Below are positions 1-7,083 of a stretch of DNA of 41,178 nucleotides, piece by piece. This DNA is from Clostridia bacterium. GTDB taxonomy: Bacteria > Bacillota > Clostridia > Oscillospirales > Acutalibacteraceae. The notes under the pieces were generated by a model. The model was not told the origin of the DNA and searched no databases. It worked only from the letters and a program-made list of their open reading frames with translations. Every line of letters starts with the position of its first letter. Within the stretch, counting starts at the first letter, position 1. The DNA is taken from NCBI GenBank assembly GCA_017516745.1, contig JAFXBF010000024.1, positions 1-41,178 on the forward strand. The letters are read 5' to 3'. A program made the position numbers and the translations under genes.

Positions 1-46
1 ACTCTTAATCAGGGTGTCCAGGGTTCGAGTCCCTGAAGGTGTACCA
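1..46 (+). tRNA. tRNA-Lys (CTT), 5' end cut by window
   Basis: Only the 3' part is present. The seven-base anticodon loop CTCTTAA gives anticodon CTT. It is followed by a T-arm (CAGGG / CCCTG around TTCGAGT), the 3' acceptor strand AAGGTGT, discriminator A and an encoded CCA. It lies 5 bases before the next tRNA, so the two are probably co-transcribed. Confidence 0.85.
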
Positions 47-51
47 AATAT

Positions 52-127
52 GGCCCGTTGGTCAAGTGGCCTAAGACTCCGGCCTCTCACGCCGGCAACA
101 GCGGTTCGAATCCGCTACGGGTCACCA
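52..127 (+). tRNA. tRNA-Glu (CTC)
   Basis: This is a complete cloverleaf. The acceptor GGCCCGT pairs with ACGGGTC, the anticodon stem is CCGGC/GCCGG, and the loop CTCTCAC gives anticodon CTC. The T-arm is GCGGTTCGAATCCGC and the CCA is encoded. CTC reads GAG codons. Confidence 0.93.
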
Positions 128-187
128 TATTTGACTTCTTGCTTCTTTGAAGCTTGAGTATATAATTATGTGCCACGGTGCATAACA

Positions 188-303
<116 letters not shown>

Positions 304-309
304 ACAATA

Positions 310-331
310 AGCCGGACAAAATTGTCCGGCT
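310..331 (+). terminator. Hairpin after 5S rRNA (weak terminator or processing site)
   Basis: AGCCGGACAA pairs perfectly with TTGTCCGGCT around a two-base loop 6 bases after the 5S gene. There is no U-tract downstream, so it may be a processing or pausing signal rather than a true terminator. Confidence 0.5.
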
Positions 332-395
332 GAATTGATAACATCAGCGTTTCGCTGATTTGATATAGTTTAGCATTAAGCTAAACGCTTTATAT
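332..395 (+). repeat. Short palindromes separated by TTGATATA
   Basis: Two small hairpins, ATCAGCG-TTT-CGCTGAT and GTTTAGC-ATTA-GCTAAAC, are separated by TTGATATA between the 5S and tRNA-Asn genes. They share the layout of the larger palindrome array at 508-655, with short stem-loops joined by an A/T-rich GATAT-containing spacer. They look like members of one intergenic repeat family. Confidence 0.5.
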
Positions 396-471
396 GCCCT
401 AATAGCTCAGTCGGTAGAGCACGCGGCTGTTAACCGCGGTGTCACAGGTTCGAGTCCTGTTTGGGGCGCCA
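396..471 (+). tRNA. tRNA-Asn (GTT)
   Basis: This is a complete tRNA. The acceptor GCCCTAA pairs with TTGGGGC, and the anticodon stem CGCGG/CCGCG encloses the loop CTGTTAA, giving anticodon GTT. The T-arm is ACAGGTTCGAGTCCTGT, and CCA is encoded at 469-471. Confidence 0.93.
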
Positions 472-473
472 AA

Positions 474-506
474 AAATTCCAAGTCTTTTTGACTTGGAAT
501 TTTTTT
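474..506 (+). terminator. Intrinsic terminator of the RNA cluster
   Basis: AAATTCCAAGTC pairs with GACTTGGAATTT around a short T-rich loop and is followed by a run of T. It starts 2 bases after the CCA of tRNA-Asn, so it ends the stable-RNA transcript. Confidence 0.9.
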
Positions 507-507
507 A

Positions 508-655
508 TCCAAGCCGACAGGCTTGGTATATCATCGCCATAGGTGTATATCATCACACAAGTGTGTATTAATGTCGGCTTGATGATATATAAAACTTGCG
601 TTTTGATGATATGCAATTTCTACGAAATTGATTATTTACAAAGCCTTTGGATTTG
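508..655. repeat. Tandem short palindromes with GATGATATG-type spacers
   Basis: At least four short inverted repeats follow each other: AAGCCGAC/GTCGGCTT with inner hairpins such as ACACAAGTGTGT, then AAAACTTGCGTTTT, CAATTTCTACGAAATTG and CAAAGCCTTTGGATTTG. They are joined by ATATCATC or GATGATAT spacers. Similar palindrome chains are common between genes in gut clostridia (recalled, not searched). No coding sense is seen. Confidence 0.6.
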
Positions 656-943
656 ATAATGTTTTAAATAGTTTGATTTCCGTTACATTCTCACAGCAAT
701 AACAATCATCCAAACGGGTGGGTGTTTTTGTTTTCTCTTGAATATGATTTTAACCTGAGACACCGTGCTTCGGCAGATGCGTTGCGGCTGTTAACTGGTT
801 CGCAGGCTTGCGATTCCTGTGGAAGATTTAGTGAGCCGAGAACAGGAAGAAATAGGAAGTATCACGAAGCGCTCCAAGCGAGTGAGACGACCATATTTCT
901 GACCGATGGTGTAACACGACTCGAACCGGCAATTTTATCAATG
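656..943. other. Gene-free stretch before the M16 gene
   Basis: I see no convincing gene here. An 80-codon open frame at 722-964 lacks a ribosome binding site and looks like chance. At 701-729 there is a degenerate terminator-like hairpin, AACAATCATCC against GGGTGGGTGTT with G-T pairs, followed by T-rich sequence. It resembles a decayed version of the perfect terminator at 2312. The stretch may be the remains of a lost gene. Confidence 0.4.
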
Positions 944-972
944 TTGAAAATTATTTCAAGTTGATATATAAT
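944..972 (+). promoter_or_regulatory. Promoter of the M16 peptidase gene
   Basis: TTGAAA (944-949) and TATAAT (967-972) are separated by 17 bases, a near-consensus sigma-70-type promoter. It lies about 35 bases before the coding start. Confidence 0.7.
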
Positions 973-1006
973 AAAAATATATCGTTACCAAAGGGGTGAA
1001 TTCTTT

Positions 1007-2275
1007 GTGAAAGAGCAAATGTTTGACGTGAACGGAGTAAAAGTTTGTTCAACGGTCAATGCTAATCTTAATAGCTTTTGTTTGTCTTTATATATCAGAG
1101 CCGGAAGTTTGTTTGAAAATTCATTGAACAACGGAATCAGCCACTTGTTTGAACATGTTGTTTTCAGAAATCTTAAAAATAAATATGATAATTTTTATGA
1201 GCTTCTTGCACTTCACGGTATTGACTTTCAGGGCTATACTTATAAAGAATTTATCCGATTTACATTAAACGGACCAAGTCGGGAGTTTGAATTTGCATCT
1301 GAAATTCTGTGTGGGATTTTTGATTGTATACATTTATCCGGAAATGAATTTGACAATGAAAAAAGGCGTATTAAAGCAGAAATAAGAGAAAGAGATGAAC
1401 GAGCTTCATTAGACTATTTGTTTAACAGAATTGTCTGGAAAGACAGTGAAGCAGAAAAAACTGTGTTAGGATACTGTAAAATTCTTGATAGTATTTCTGT
1501 TAAAAAATTGAACGATTTCAGAAATGAATGTTTTTGCCAAGGAAATTGCTTGATCTATATTACCGGAAATGTAAATAAAAATGATATTGATAAATTAAAA
1601 GAAAGAATCAGTACGATTGATATTCACAATAATAAATCTTTACGTACTAACACCGTTTCTGTTAATAGTGATTTCTTTCACAGAAACTGTACTGTAAAAG
1701 TTAAGGATGATTATTGGCATTATGTCAAAATGGGCTTCGATATAGATACTTCAAAATATTCGAATGCAGTTTTGGATTTGCTTTATGCAATATTATTTAA
1801 GGGCGATAAAGCTCTGGTACATAATTATTTATCTGAAGAAAATCCGATTATTTACTCTTATGACAGTACTCTTGAACTGTATGACAATATAGGTAATATA
1901 AATTTTAAATTTGAGATTGATAAAAATAAAATTGATGAGGCAATAACAGTTGTTGTAAAATTATTGAACGATATCAAATCCGGGTGATTTAATTTCGAAG
2001 CTAATTTAAAAGCTGAAATTTACAATGATGAAATGGAAGTTGACAGGCCTGATGATTTGAATTGGAGTATGGCATATTATAACCATATATTGAAAACGCA
2101 GCCTATTGATTATTCGGATGAATTTTACGGTAGGTTCAGAGTAACAAAAGAACAAGTGATTGATGCAGCAAATGAAATTTTTCAAGTAAGAAATATGACT
2201 GTTGCAATTAAATGCAATAAGAGAAAAATTAATGTAAAAAACATAGAAGACATCTTGAAAACTCTTGATAAATAA
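1007..2275 (+). pseudogene. M16 family zinc peptidase, interrupted by in-frame TGA
   Basis: This is a predicted insulinase-like (M16) zinc endopeptidase. The inverted zinc motif HxxEH is seen as HLFEH (residues 46-50), and the third ligand region NEKRRIKAEI follows about 75 residues later, as expected for the family. Codon 327 is TGA (1985-1987). The same frame then stays open for 96 more codons, ending at TAA 2275 with family-like sequence (DDLNW...). Without the stop the protein would be about 422 residues, the usual size of a two-lobed M16 subunit. The GTG start at 1007 follows AAGGGGTG; an ATG at 1019 is the alternative. The gene is monocistronic, with its own promoter and terminator. It may be a nonsense pseudogene, a sequencing error or UGA readthrough; I favour the first two. 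Confidence 0.8.
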
Positions 2276-2311
2276 CATTTTTTATTGGGGATTATTCCGT
2301 CCTGTAAAGAC

Positions 2312-2343
2312 AAAAACAACCATCCGATCGGATGGTTGTTTTT
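2312..2343. terminator. Bidirectional intrinsic terminator
   Basis: A perfect 32-base palindrome, AAAAACAACCATCCGA and its complement, lies between the convergent M16 gene and the minus-strand acyl-CoA synthetase fusion. The A-run and T-run flanks let it serve both strands. Confidence 0.9.
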
Positions 2344-2349
2344 GCTCAT

Positions 2350-4878
2350 TTATGCGGTCTCAACACTGTTTGCTTTTTGAAGTCCGTATTTTTCTATGGC
2401 GTTTTCACGCATTTTGTATTTAAGGATTTTACCTGCGGCATTCATCGGGAAAGAGACAACAAAGTCAATGTATTTCGGAACCTTATGGCGAGCCATATTA
2501 TCCATAATATATTGCTTCATTTCTTCTATAGTCATTTCTACGCCTTCTTTGAGAATAACACAAGCGCAAATTTCTTCACCGTACTGTTCATCGGGTACAC
2601 CGATAACCTGAACGTCATTTACCTTCGGATGAGTATAAATAAATTCTTCAATTTCCTTGGGATAAATGTTTTCACCGCCACGGATGATCATATCCTTAAG
2701 TCTGCCTGTGATACGGTAGTTGCCGTCTGCCGTTCTGCAGGCAAGGTCGCCCGTGTGAAGCCAACCGTCTTTATCAATTGTAGATGCAGTAGCCTTGGGC
2801 ATTTTGTAATAGCCCTTCATAATGTTGTAGCCACGTGCAACAAATTCACCGGTAACCTCGTCAGGACAGTCTTCACCGGTTTCGGGGTTAACAATTTTAC
2901 ACTCAATTTCGGGAAGTGCACGGCCGACTGTTGCAACACGAACCTCCAACGGGTCATCTGTTGAACTCATTGTGCAGCCGGGTGAAGCTTCGGTCTGTCC
3001 GTAAACAATGGTGATTTCCTTCATATTCATTTTATTAACAACGTCTTGCATAACAGAGATGGGGCAAGGACTGCCTGCCATAATACCTGTTCTCATATAT
3101 GAGAAGTCTGTTTTGGGGAAGTCCGGATGCTCAAGAAGAGCAATAAACATTGTCGGAACGCCGTGGAAAGCGGTAATTCTTTCGTTGTTGATGCAGGCAA
3201 GTGACGGCTTGGGTGAGAAGTAGGGGAGGGGGAATATTGTGCCGCCGTGTGTCATTGTTGCAGTCATGGCGAGCACCATGCCGAAGCAATGGAACATGGG
3301 CACCTGAATCATCATTCTGTCAGCAGTTGAAAGATCCATTCTGTCGCCGATGTTTTTGCCGTTATTAACTATGTTGTAGTGGGTAAGCATAACACCCTTT
3401 GGGAAGCCTGTTGTACCCGAGGTGTACTGCATATTACATACGTCATTTACGTCAACCGTAGCTGCAATTCTGTAGACCTCTTCAACGGGAACCTCGGAGG
3501 CTCTTGCAATAGCCTCATCCCAGGTAAGGCAACCTTTTTTCTTGAAGCCGACTGTAATAACGTTTCTCAGGAACGGAAGTCTCTTTGAGTGAAGAGGCTC
3601 GCCGGGTACTGTGTTTTCAAGCTCGGGACAAAGCTGACCGATTATTTCGTTGTAGTTTGAATCTCTCCAGCCGTCAATTAAAATAAGCGTATGAGTGTCG
3701 GACTGCTTGAGCAGATATTCAGCTTCTGCAATTTTGTATGCGGTGTTCATTGTAACAAGCACGGCACCGATTTTTGTTGCTGCCCAGAAAGCAATATACC
3801 ACTGAGGAACGTTCGTTGCCCATACAGCGACATGGCTGCCGGGCTTTACGCCCAATGCAAGGAAGGCTCGGCAGCACTCGTCAACGTCATCACGGAATTG
3901 TGAATAAGTCCTTGTATAATCAAGCGTTGTGTATTTGAAAGCGTATTGATCGGGAAATTCCTCAACCATTTTATCAAGCACCTGCGAGAAGGTCTTTTCA
4001 ATAAGAGTCTCCTTTTTCCAGATGTAGTTGCCTGTATGTGCCTTGTTCCAGAAAAGGTTTTTCTTGCCTCTTGAGGTGTTGCCGAAGCGAGCCATAAAGC
4101 TTACGTAGTGAGAGAAGATGATTTCCATATCGTCGAGCTCAGGCATCCATTTGGGGTCCCATTCGATAGATGCGTAGCCGTTATAGTTAACGGACGTAAG
4201 AGATAACACAACCTCGTCAATGGGAAGCTCGCCTTCACCGATAAGACAAAACGTGAGAGAGCCGTCTTCACAAACTGCATCTTTAACGTGTACATGCTTT
4301 ACGTATGCGCCTAAGTTTTTGATTGTAATTTCCGGCTCTTCTTTAGCTATAAAGTACGTTGAGTAAACGTCCCACAATGCGGCAAGACTGTCGCAGGCGA
4401 AGGTGTTAAGCACTTCAAGCAGCCTTGCCGAGTCTGCAAAAATGCCTGCCGTTTCAACGATGATTGTAACACCCAGCTTCTCGGCCTTGGGGATTATTGC
4501 GGAAAGAACGCTTATAACCTCGTTTTTCTGTGTGTCGTAATCTGCGCCTGTGTCAGTTGCCTTGATGCGCACGTAAGGGATATGAAGAGTACAGGCGATC
4601 TCAAGGCATTTATCAAGCTCTTTTGTGAAAGCCTCTCTGTCCTCTACACAGGCAGGGTTTGCAAGGGTATCAATACAAGGAATTCTCAAATTCTTCTCGT
4701 ACATATTTCGGACTGTTGCCTGAGCAGATGTTGAATAAAATGCACCGTTTTTTTCGTTGAAGGAAGAGTTGTTGATATTATGGAGCTCAATACCGTTGAA
4801 GCCTTGCTTTTCTGCTATATGGCAGAATTCATCCCATGAATATCCGTGCCAACCCTTGGTTGAAAAAGAAAGCTTCAT
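2350..4878 (-). CDS. Sugar-isomerase-like TIM barrel fused to AMP-forming acyl-CoA synthetase
   Basis: This is an 842-residue two-domain protein. Residues 1-270 resemble the xylose isomerase-like/AP-endonuclease-2 TIM barrel, with candidate metal ligands E142 (VETAG), D170 (LWDVYST), H197 (KHVHVKD) and E239 (IEWD). Residues 290-842 are a complete ANL-family acyl-CoA synthetase: YTSGTTGFPKG (485-495), YGQTE (626-630), TGD (709-711), GRLKDMIIRGGENIYP (725-740) and the adenylation lysine K817 in NAAGKILK. The acid is therefore activated by ATP to an acyl-AMP and then a CoA thioester. It lies 5 bases after the isopropylmalate-synthase-like gene, under the T-box read as Leu-specific. From this I infer that isovalerate, the leucine carbon skeleton minus carboxylate, is the substrate. 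The role of the barrel domain is unknown. The start ATG at 4878 is preceded by GAGGAG. Confidence 0.85.
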   Translation of the reverse strand: MKLSFSTKGWHGYSWDEFCHIAEKQGFNGIELHNINNSSFNEKNGAFYSTSAQATVRNMYEKNLRIPCIDTLANPACVEDREAFTKELDKCLEIACTLHIPYVRIKATDTGADYDTQKNEVISVLSAIIPKAEKLGVTIIVETAGIFADSARLLEVLNTFACDSLAALWDVYSTYFIAKEEPEITIKNLGAYVKHVHVKDAVCEDGSLTFCLIGEGELPIDEVVLSLTSVNYNGYASIEWDPKWMPELDDMEIIFSHYVSFMARFGNTSRGKKNLFWNKAHTGNYIWKKETLIEKTFSQVLDKMVEEFPDQYAFKYTTLDYTRTYSQFRDDVDECCRAFLALGVKPGSHVAVWATNVPQWYIAFWAATKIGAVLVTMNTAYKIAEAEYLLKQSDTHTLILIDGWRDSNYNEIIGQLCPELENTVPGEPLHSKRLPFLRNVITVGFKKKGCLTWDEAIARASEVPVEEVYRIAATVDVNDVCNMQYTSGTTGFPKGVMLTHYNIVNNGKNIGDRMDLSTADRMMIQVPMFHCFGMVLAMTATMTHGGTIFPLPYFSPKPSLACINNERITAFHGVPTMFIALLEHPDFPKTDFSYMRTGIMAGSPCPISVMQDVVNKMNMKEITIVYGQTEASPGCTMSSTDDPLEVRVATVGRALPEIECKIVNPETGEDCPDEVTGEFVARGYNIMKGYYKMPKATASTIDKDGWLHTGDLACRTADGNYRITGRLKDMIIRGGENIYPKEIEEFIYTHPKVNDVQVIGVPDEQYGEEICACVILKEGVEMTIEEMKQYIMDNMARHKVPKYIDFVVSFPMNAAGKILKYKMRENAIEKYGLQKANSVETA

Positions 4879-4883
4879 AGTTA

Positions 4884-6287
4884 TCAGTTCTCCTCAAAAA
4901 TAATCTTGTTGATAGCGTTGATATATGCCTGGATACTTGCGCCGATAATGTCTGTTGAAATGCCCTTGCCTGCATAAAGCTTGCCGTTTGAACGGAGTCT
5001 TACAATAGCGGAGCCGACAGCTTCTCTGCCCTCGGTAACGGATTGAATCTGGAAATCGTCAAGCTCGTAATGGTGGCCTAAAATCTGCTCAATGGCGTTG
5101 AATGCGGCATCAATGGGGCCGTCACCGATGGCAATGGCGTTTTTCTCCTGCTCGTCCTTTTCCAGAGTAATCTGAGCGGATGAATTTATAATGTTACCCG
5201 AGTTGATAACGTAGTTAATGAGCTTGTATGAAGGTGTAACCTGAAGGGCACTTGTAGCAACAATGGCATCAAGCTCTTTGTTTGAAACAGGTTTTTTCTT
5301 TGCAAGAGCCTTGAAGGCTTCGTAAACCTTTGCGTTGTCATCCTCTGAAAGGTCATAGCCCAGCTTTTTAACAGCGTTTGCAACAGTCTGAGCGTCATCG
5401 TTTTCCGTAAGGTTAAATTCCGAGTAGGGAACTGTAACGGAGGTGTCGTCTGCTGTAGGTTTGCCGTCTGTAATATTGGAAACCTGAGAAATAATTCTTG
5501 AAAATTCCGTGTAGTTAAGGTCAGCGTTAATTCCTAATTTGTCGCCGCTGTTTCTTATGATGTTGGAAACTGTAAGAAGCGGAGCGATTCCAATATTGCT
5601 GCCGCTTGCTGCCTTTATTTCGTCTGCACCTGCTGCGAGAGCCATCATTGAAGCGGCTGCGGAGCAACCGTTTTTATTGTCGCACATTACGCCAAGCTTA
5701 ACGTTTTGTAATGCGGGAACGTTTTCTTTGGTTTCTTTAATGAAGCTCACAAAAGTATCGGGGAGCATAGATGCTTCGTCATCGCAGATTGTGACGGTTT
5801 TTGCGCCTGCATTGATGGCTGTGTTAATTGCCTCGTAAAGAAAATCCTTTTCAGCTCTTGTTGCGTCAAGTGCAACGAACTCAACGTCACTGCAAAGTGA
5901 AGCAGCTTTCTCAACAAGTGAGGTGATAAGCTCAAGCATTTTAGGTGCTTTTTTGTGGCAAACGTATTCCATCTGAACAGGGGAAAGAGGAAGAGCAACA
6001 GAAAGACGGGGCTTGGAGGCAGAAGAAATTGCGTTCCATGCGTTGTCAACGCCCTGCTCAGTCATACCTGTGCATACACTCATTGTGCTGTTTTTCAAAA
6101 AAGCACAGATTGTTTTCAGAAGGAGAGTATCGATTTTGACGTTTTCAATCACAGGGAATTCTACAACCTGAACCTTTGCGCTTTCAAGAAGTCTTGCGAT
6201 TTCAACCTTTTCTTTAAAGCTGAGAGATGTGTCCTTTGATTGTGATTTAAGAACAACGGTACGGTCTGCAATAATGATTTTTCTCAT
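4884..6287 (-). CDS. Isopropylmalate-synthase-like protein with degenerate active site and intact leucine-regulatory domain
   Basis: The 467-residue protein is colinear with LeuA-type 2-isopropylmalate synthase but lacks catalytic residues. The family start pattern FDTTLRDGEQ reads ADRTVVLKSQ (residues 7-16), so the catalytic Arg and the metal-binding Asp are Val12 and Leu13. The HxHND metal motif is MCDNKNG (201-207), losing both His. The middle keeps a family-like segment (DATRAEKDFL, 141-150). The C-terminal LeuA dimer/regulatory domain, about residues 345-465, is well kept, with GDGPIDAAFNAI and GKGISTDIIGASIQAY. It is the first gene after the Leu T-box, followed by the acyl-CoA synthetase fusion. 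I infer a leucine-sensing or scaffold role rather than synthase activity; binding of leucine is unproven. Automated annotation would probably call it leuA. Confidence 0.8.
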   Translation of the reverse strand: MRKIIIADRTVVLKSQSKDTSLSFKEKVEIARLLESAKVQVVEFPVIENVKIDTLLLKTICAFLKNSTMSVCTGMTEQGVDNAWNAISSASKPRLSVALPLSPVQMEYVCHKKAPKMLELITSLVEKAASLCSDVEFVALDATRAEKDFLYEAINTAINAGAKTVTICDDEASMLPDTFVSFIKETKENVPALQNVKLGVMCDNKNGCSAAASMMALAAGADEIKAASGSNIGIAPLLTVSNIIRNSGDKLGINADLNYTEFSRIISQVSNITDGKPTADDTSVTVPYSEFNLTENDDAQTVANAVKKLGYDLSEDDNAKVYEAFKALAKKKPVSNKELDAIVATSALQVTPSYKLINYVINSGNIINSSAQITLEKDEQEKNAIAIGDGPIDAAFNAIEQILGHHYELDDFQIQSVTEGREAVGSAIVRLRSNGKLYAGKGISTDIIGASIQAYINAINKIIFEEN

Positions 6288-6341
6288 TTTACTCGTCCTT
6301 TCGTAAAATAAATAAAGTAATGTGATTGTTTGAAGAAAATA

Positions 6342-6376
6342 AAAAACCTGAGGTCAAAGCACTATGACCTCAGGGA
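6342..6376 (-). terminator. T-box-controlled terminator (Leu leader)
   Basis: On the minus strand CCTGAGGTC pairs with GACCTCAGG, followed by a T run. It lies just after the T-box sequence and before the isopropylmalate-synthase-like gene. It is the terminator that the antiterminator conformation would prevent. Confidence 0.88.
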
Positions 6377-6612
6377 CGAATTTCAAATCCGCGGTACCAC
6401 CCCGGTTACTGCAAAAGCAGTCACTCATTAAGACTCTATAAAGTCTGTAGCCATGATAACGGGGCGTCCGTAGCTCCTTACATGCCAAAAGCGGTTGGGG
6501 AGCTCTGCTCCGGAACGAGACCGAATTTTTGTAACAGATTGACTTGCACCTGCCGTCAACTCTCTGAACTGCCGTACCAAAAAGACGTAATTCCTTCGTA
6601 GCATTTAACAAA
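6342..6612 (-). promoter_or_regulatory. T-box riboswitch, specifier CTC (Leu)
   Basis: Minus-strand features in order are a Stem I with AGAGAG bulge and GGCAGGTGCAAG distal loop, the T-box TGGTACCGCGG (complement of 6389-6399) and a terminator. The specifier was placed by comparing the three leaders in this window. Six bases before the conserved GAG at the Stem I base lies CTC (complement of 6517-6519), a leucine codon. The shared spacing in all three leaders supports this reading. Uncharged tRNA-Leu should switch on the two downstream genes. Confidence 0.85.
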
Positions 6613-6623
6613 TATTGAAGAAA

Positions 6624-6652
6624 ATGATATCACCAAAACGAATTTTTGTCAA
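6624..6652 (-). promoter_or_regulatory. Promoter of the Leu T-box operon
   Basis: On the minus strand TTGACA (complement of 6647-6652) and TATCAT (complement of 6624-6629) are 17 bases apart. The promoter faces away from the Ile T-box promoter about 70 bases further right, so the two leaders are divergently transcribed. Confidence 0.8.
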
Positions 6653-6722
6653 CAGTTTTTTGCGATTTTGTTTAATGTTTATGCTTGGCTTTTGTTGGAA
6701 ATGATTTTTTTGCCAAAAACTA

Positions 6723-6751
6723 TTGACACAAAGCTATTGTTGTGCTAACAT
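6723..6751 (+). promoter_or_regulatory. Promoter of the Ile T-box transcript
   Basis: TTGACA (6723-6728) and TAACAT (6746-6751) are spaced by 17 bases, just before Stem I of the T-box leader. Confidence 0.75.
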
Positions 6752-6771
6752 ATATCAAAACAAAATATCGC

Positions 6772-7040
6772 AAATAAAAACTGTGACGAAGACGGTTGAA
6801 ACTATGGTCTTTCAGAGAGTTGGCGGTTGCTGCGAGCCAACAGTACCTTGTTTTAAGAACCTATCCCTTCCGAGTTGAAGAACCGAACGAATTTCCAGTA
6901 GGCTTCTTCCGAGTATGCTGCGTTAGTGCAAAGGGGTTGATAGACCCTTGAGAGGCAAGTTTTCTTGCAATTTGAGTGGTACCGCGGATTTTATATTCGT
7001 CTCAAAGAGAAACGTAAGAGTTTCTTTTTGGGGCGTTTTT
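6772..7040 (+). promoter_or_regulatory. T-box riboswitch, specifier ATC (Ile)
   Basis: Visible elements are a Stem I base with GACGAAGA, AGAGAGTTGGCGGTTGC bulge and distal loop, the T-box TGGTACCGCGG (6977-6987) and a terminator. The codon six bases before the Stem I GAG (6872-6874) is ATC (6863-6865), an isoleucine codon. Uncharged tRNA-Ile is expected to allow read-through into the XRE-cupin-acyl-CoA synthetase gene at 7084. Confidence 0.83.
6998..7040 (+). terminator. T-box-controlled terminator (Ile leader)
   Basis: CGTCTCAAAGAGAAAC pairs along its full length, with G-T pairs, with GTTTCTTTTTGGGGCG and is followed by five T. The 5' arm follows the T-box, as in standard T-box attenuators. 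Confidence 0.88.
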
Positions 7041-7083
7041 ATTTGCGTTTTTTGCTTAACTATTTTCCTGAAAGGGTGAGATT

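Noticed and set aside
407-616. Minus-strand open frame across tRNA-Asn
   Set aside because: It is the reverse complement of the tRNA and its terminator, a well-known source of false protein calls.
331-655. Possible CRISPR array in the palindromic region
   Set aside because: There are no repeats of constant sequence with unique spacers. The stems differ and the short spacers are alike, and there are no cas genes.
722-964. 80-codon open frame upstream of the M16 gene
   Set aside because: It has no ribosome binding site, low-complexity unrelated sequence and overlaps the M16 promoter.
4884-6287. Calling this gene an active leuA
   Set aside because: The metal-binding and catalytic residues of the family are replaced, although the regulatory domain is kept.
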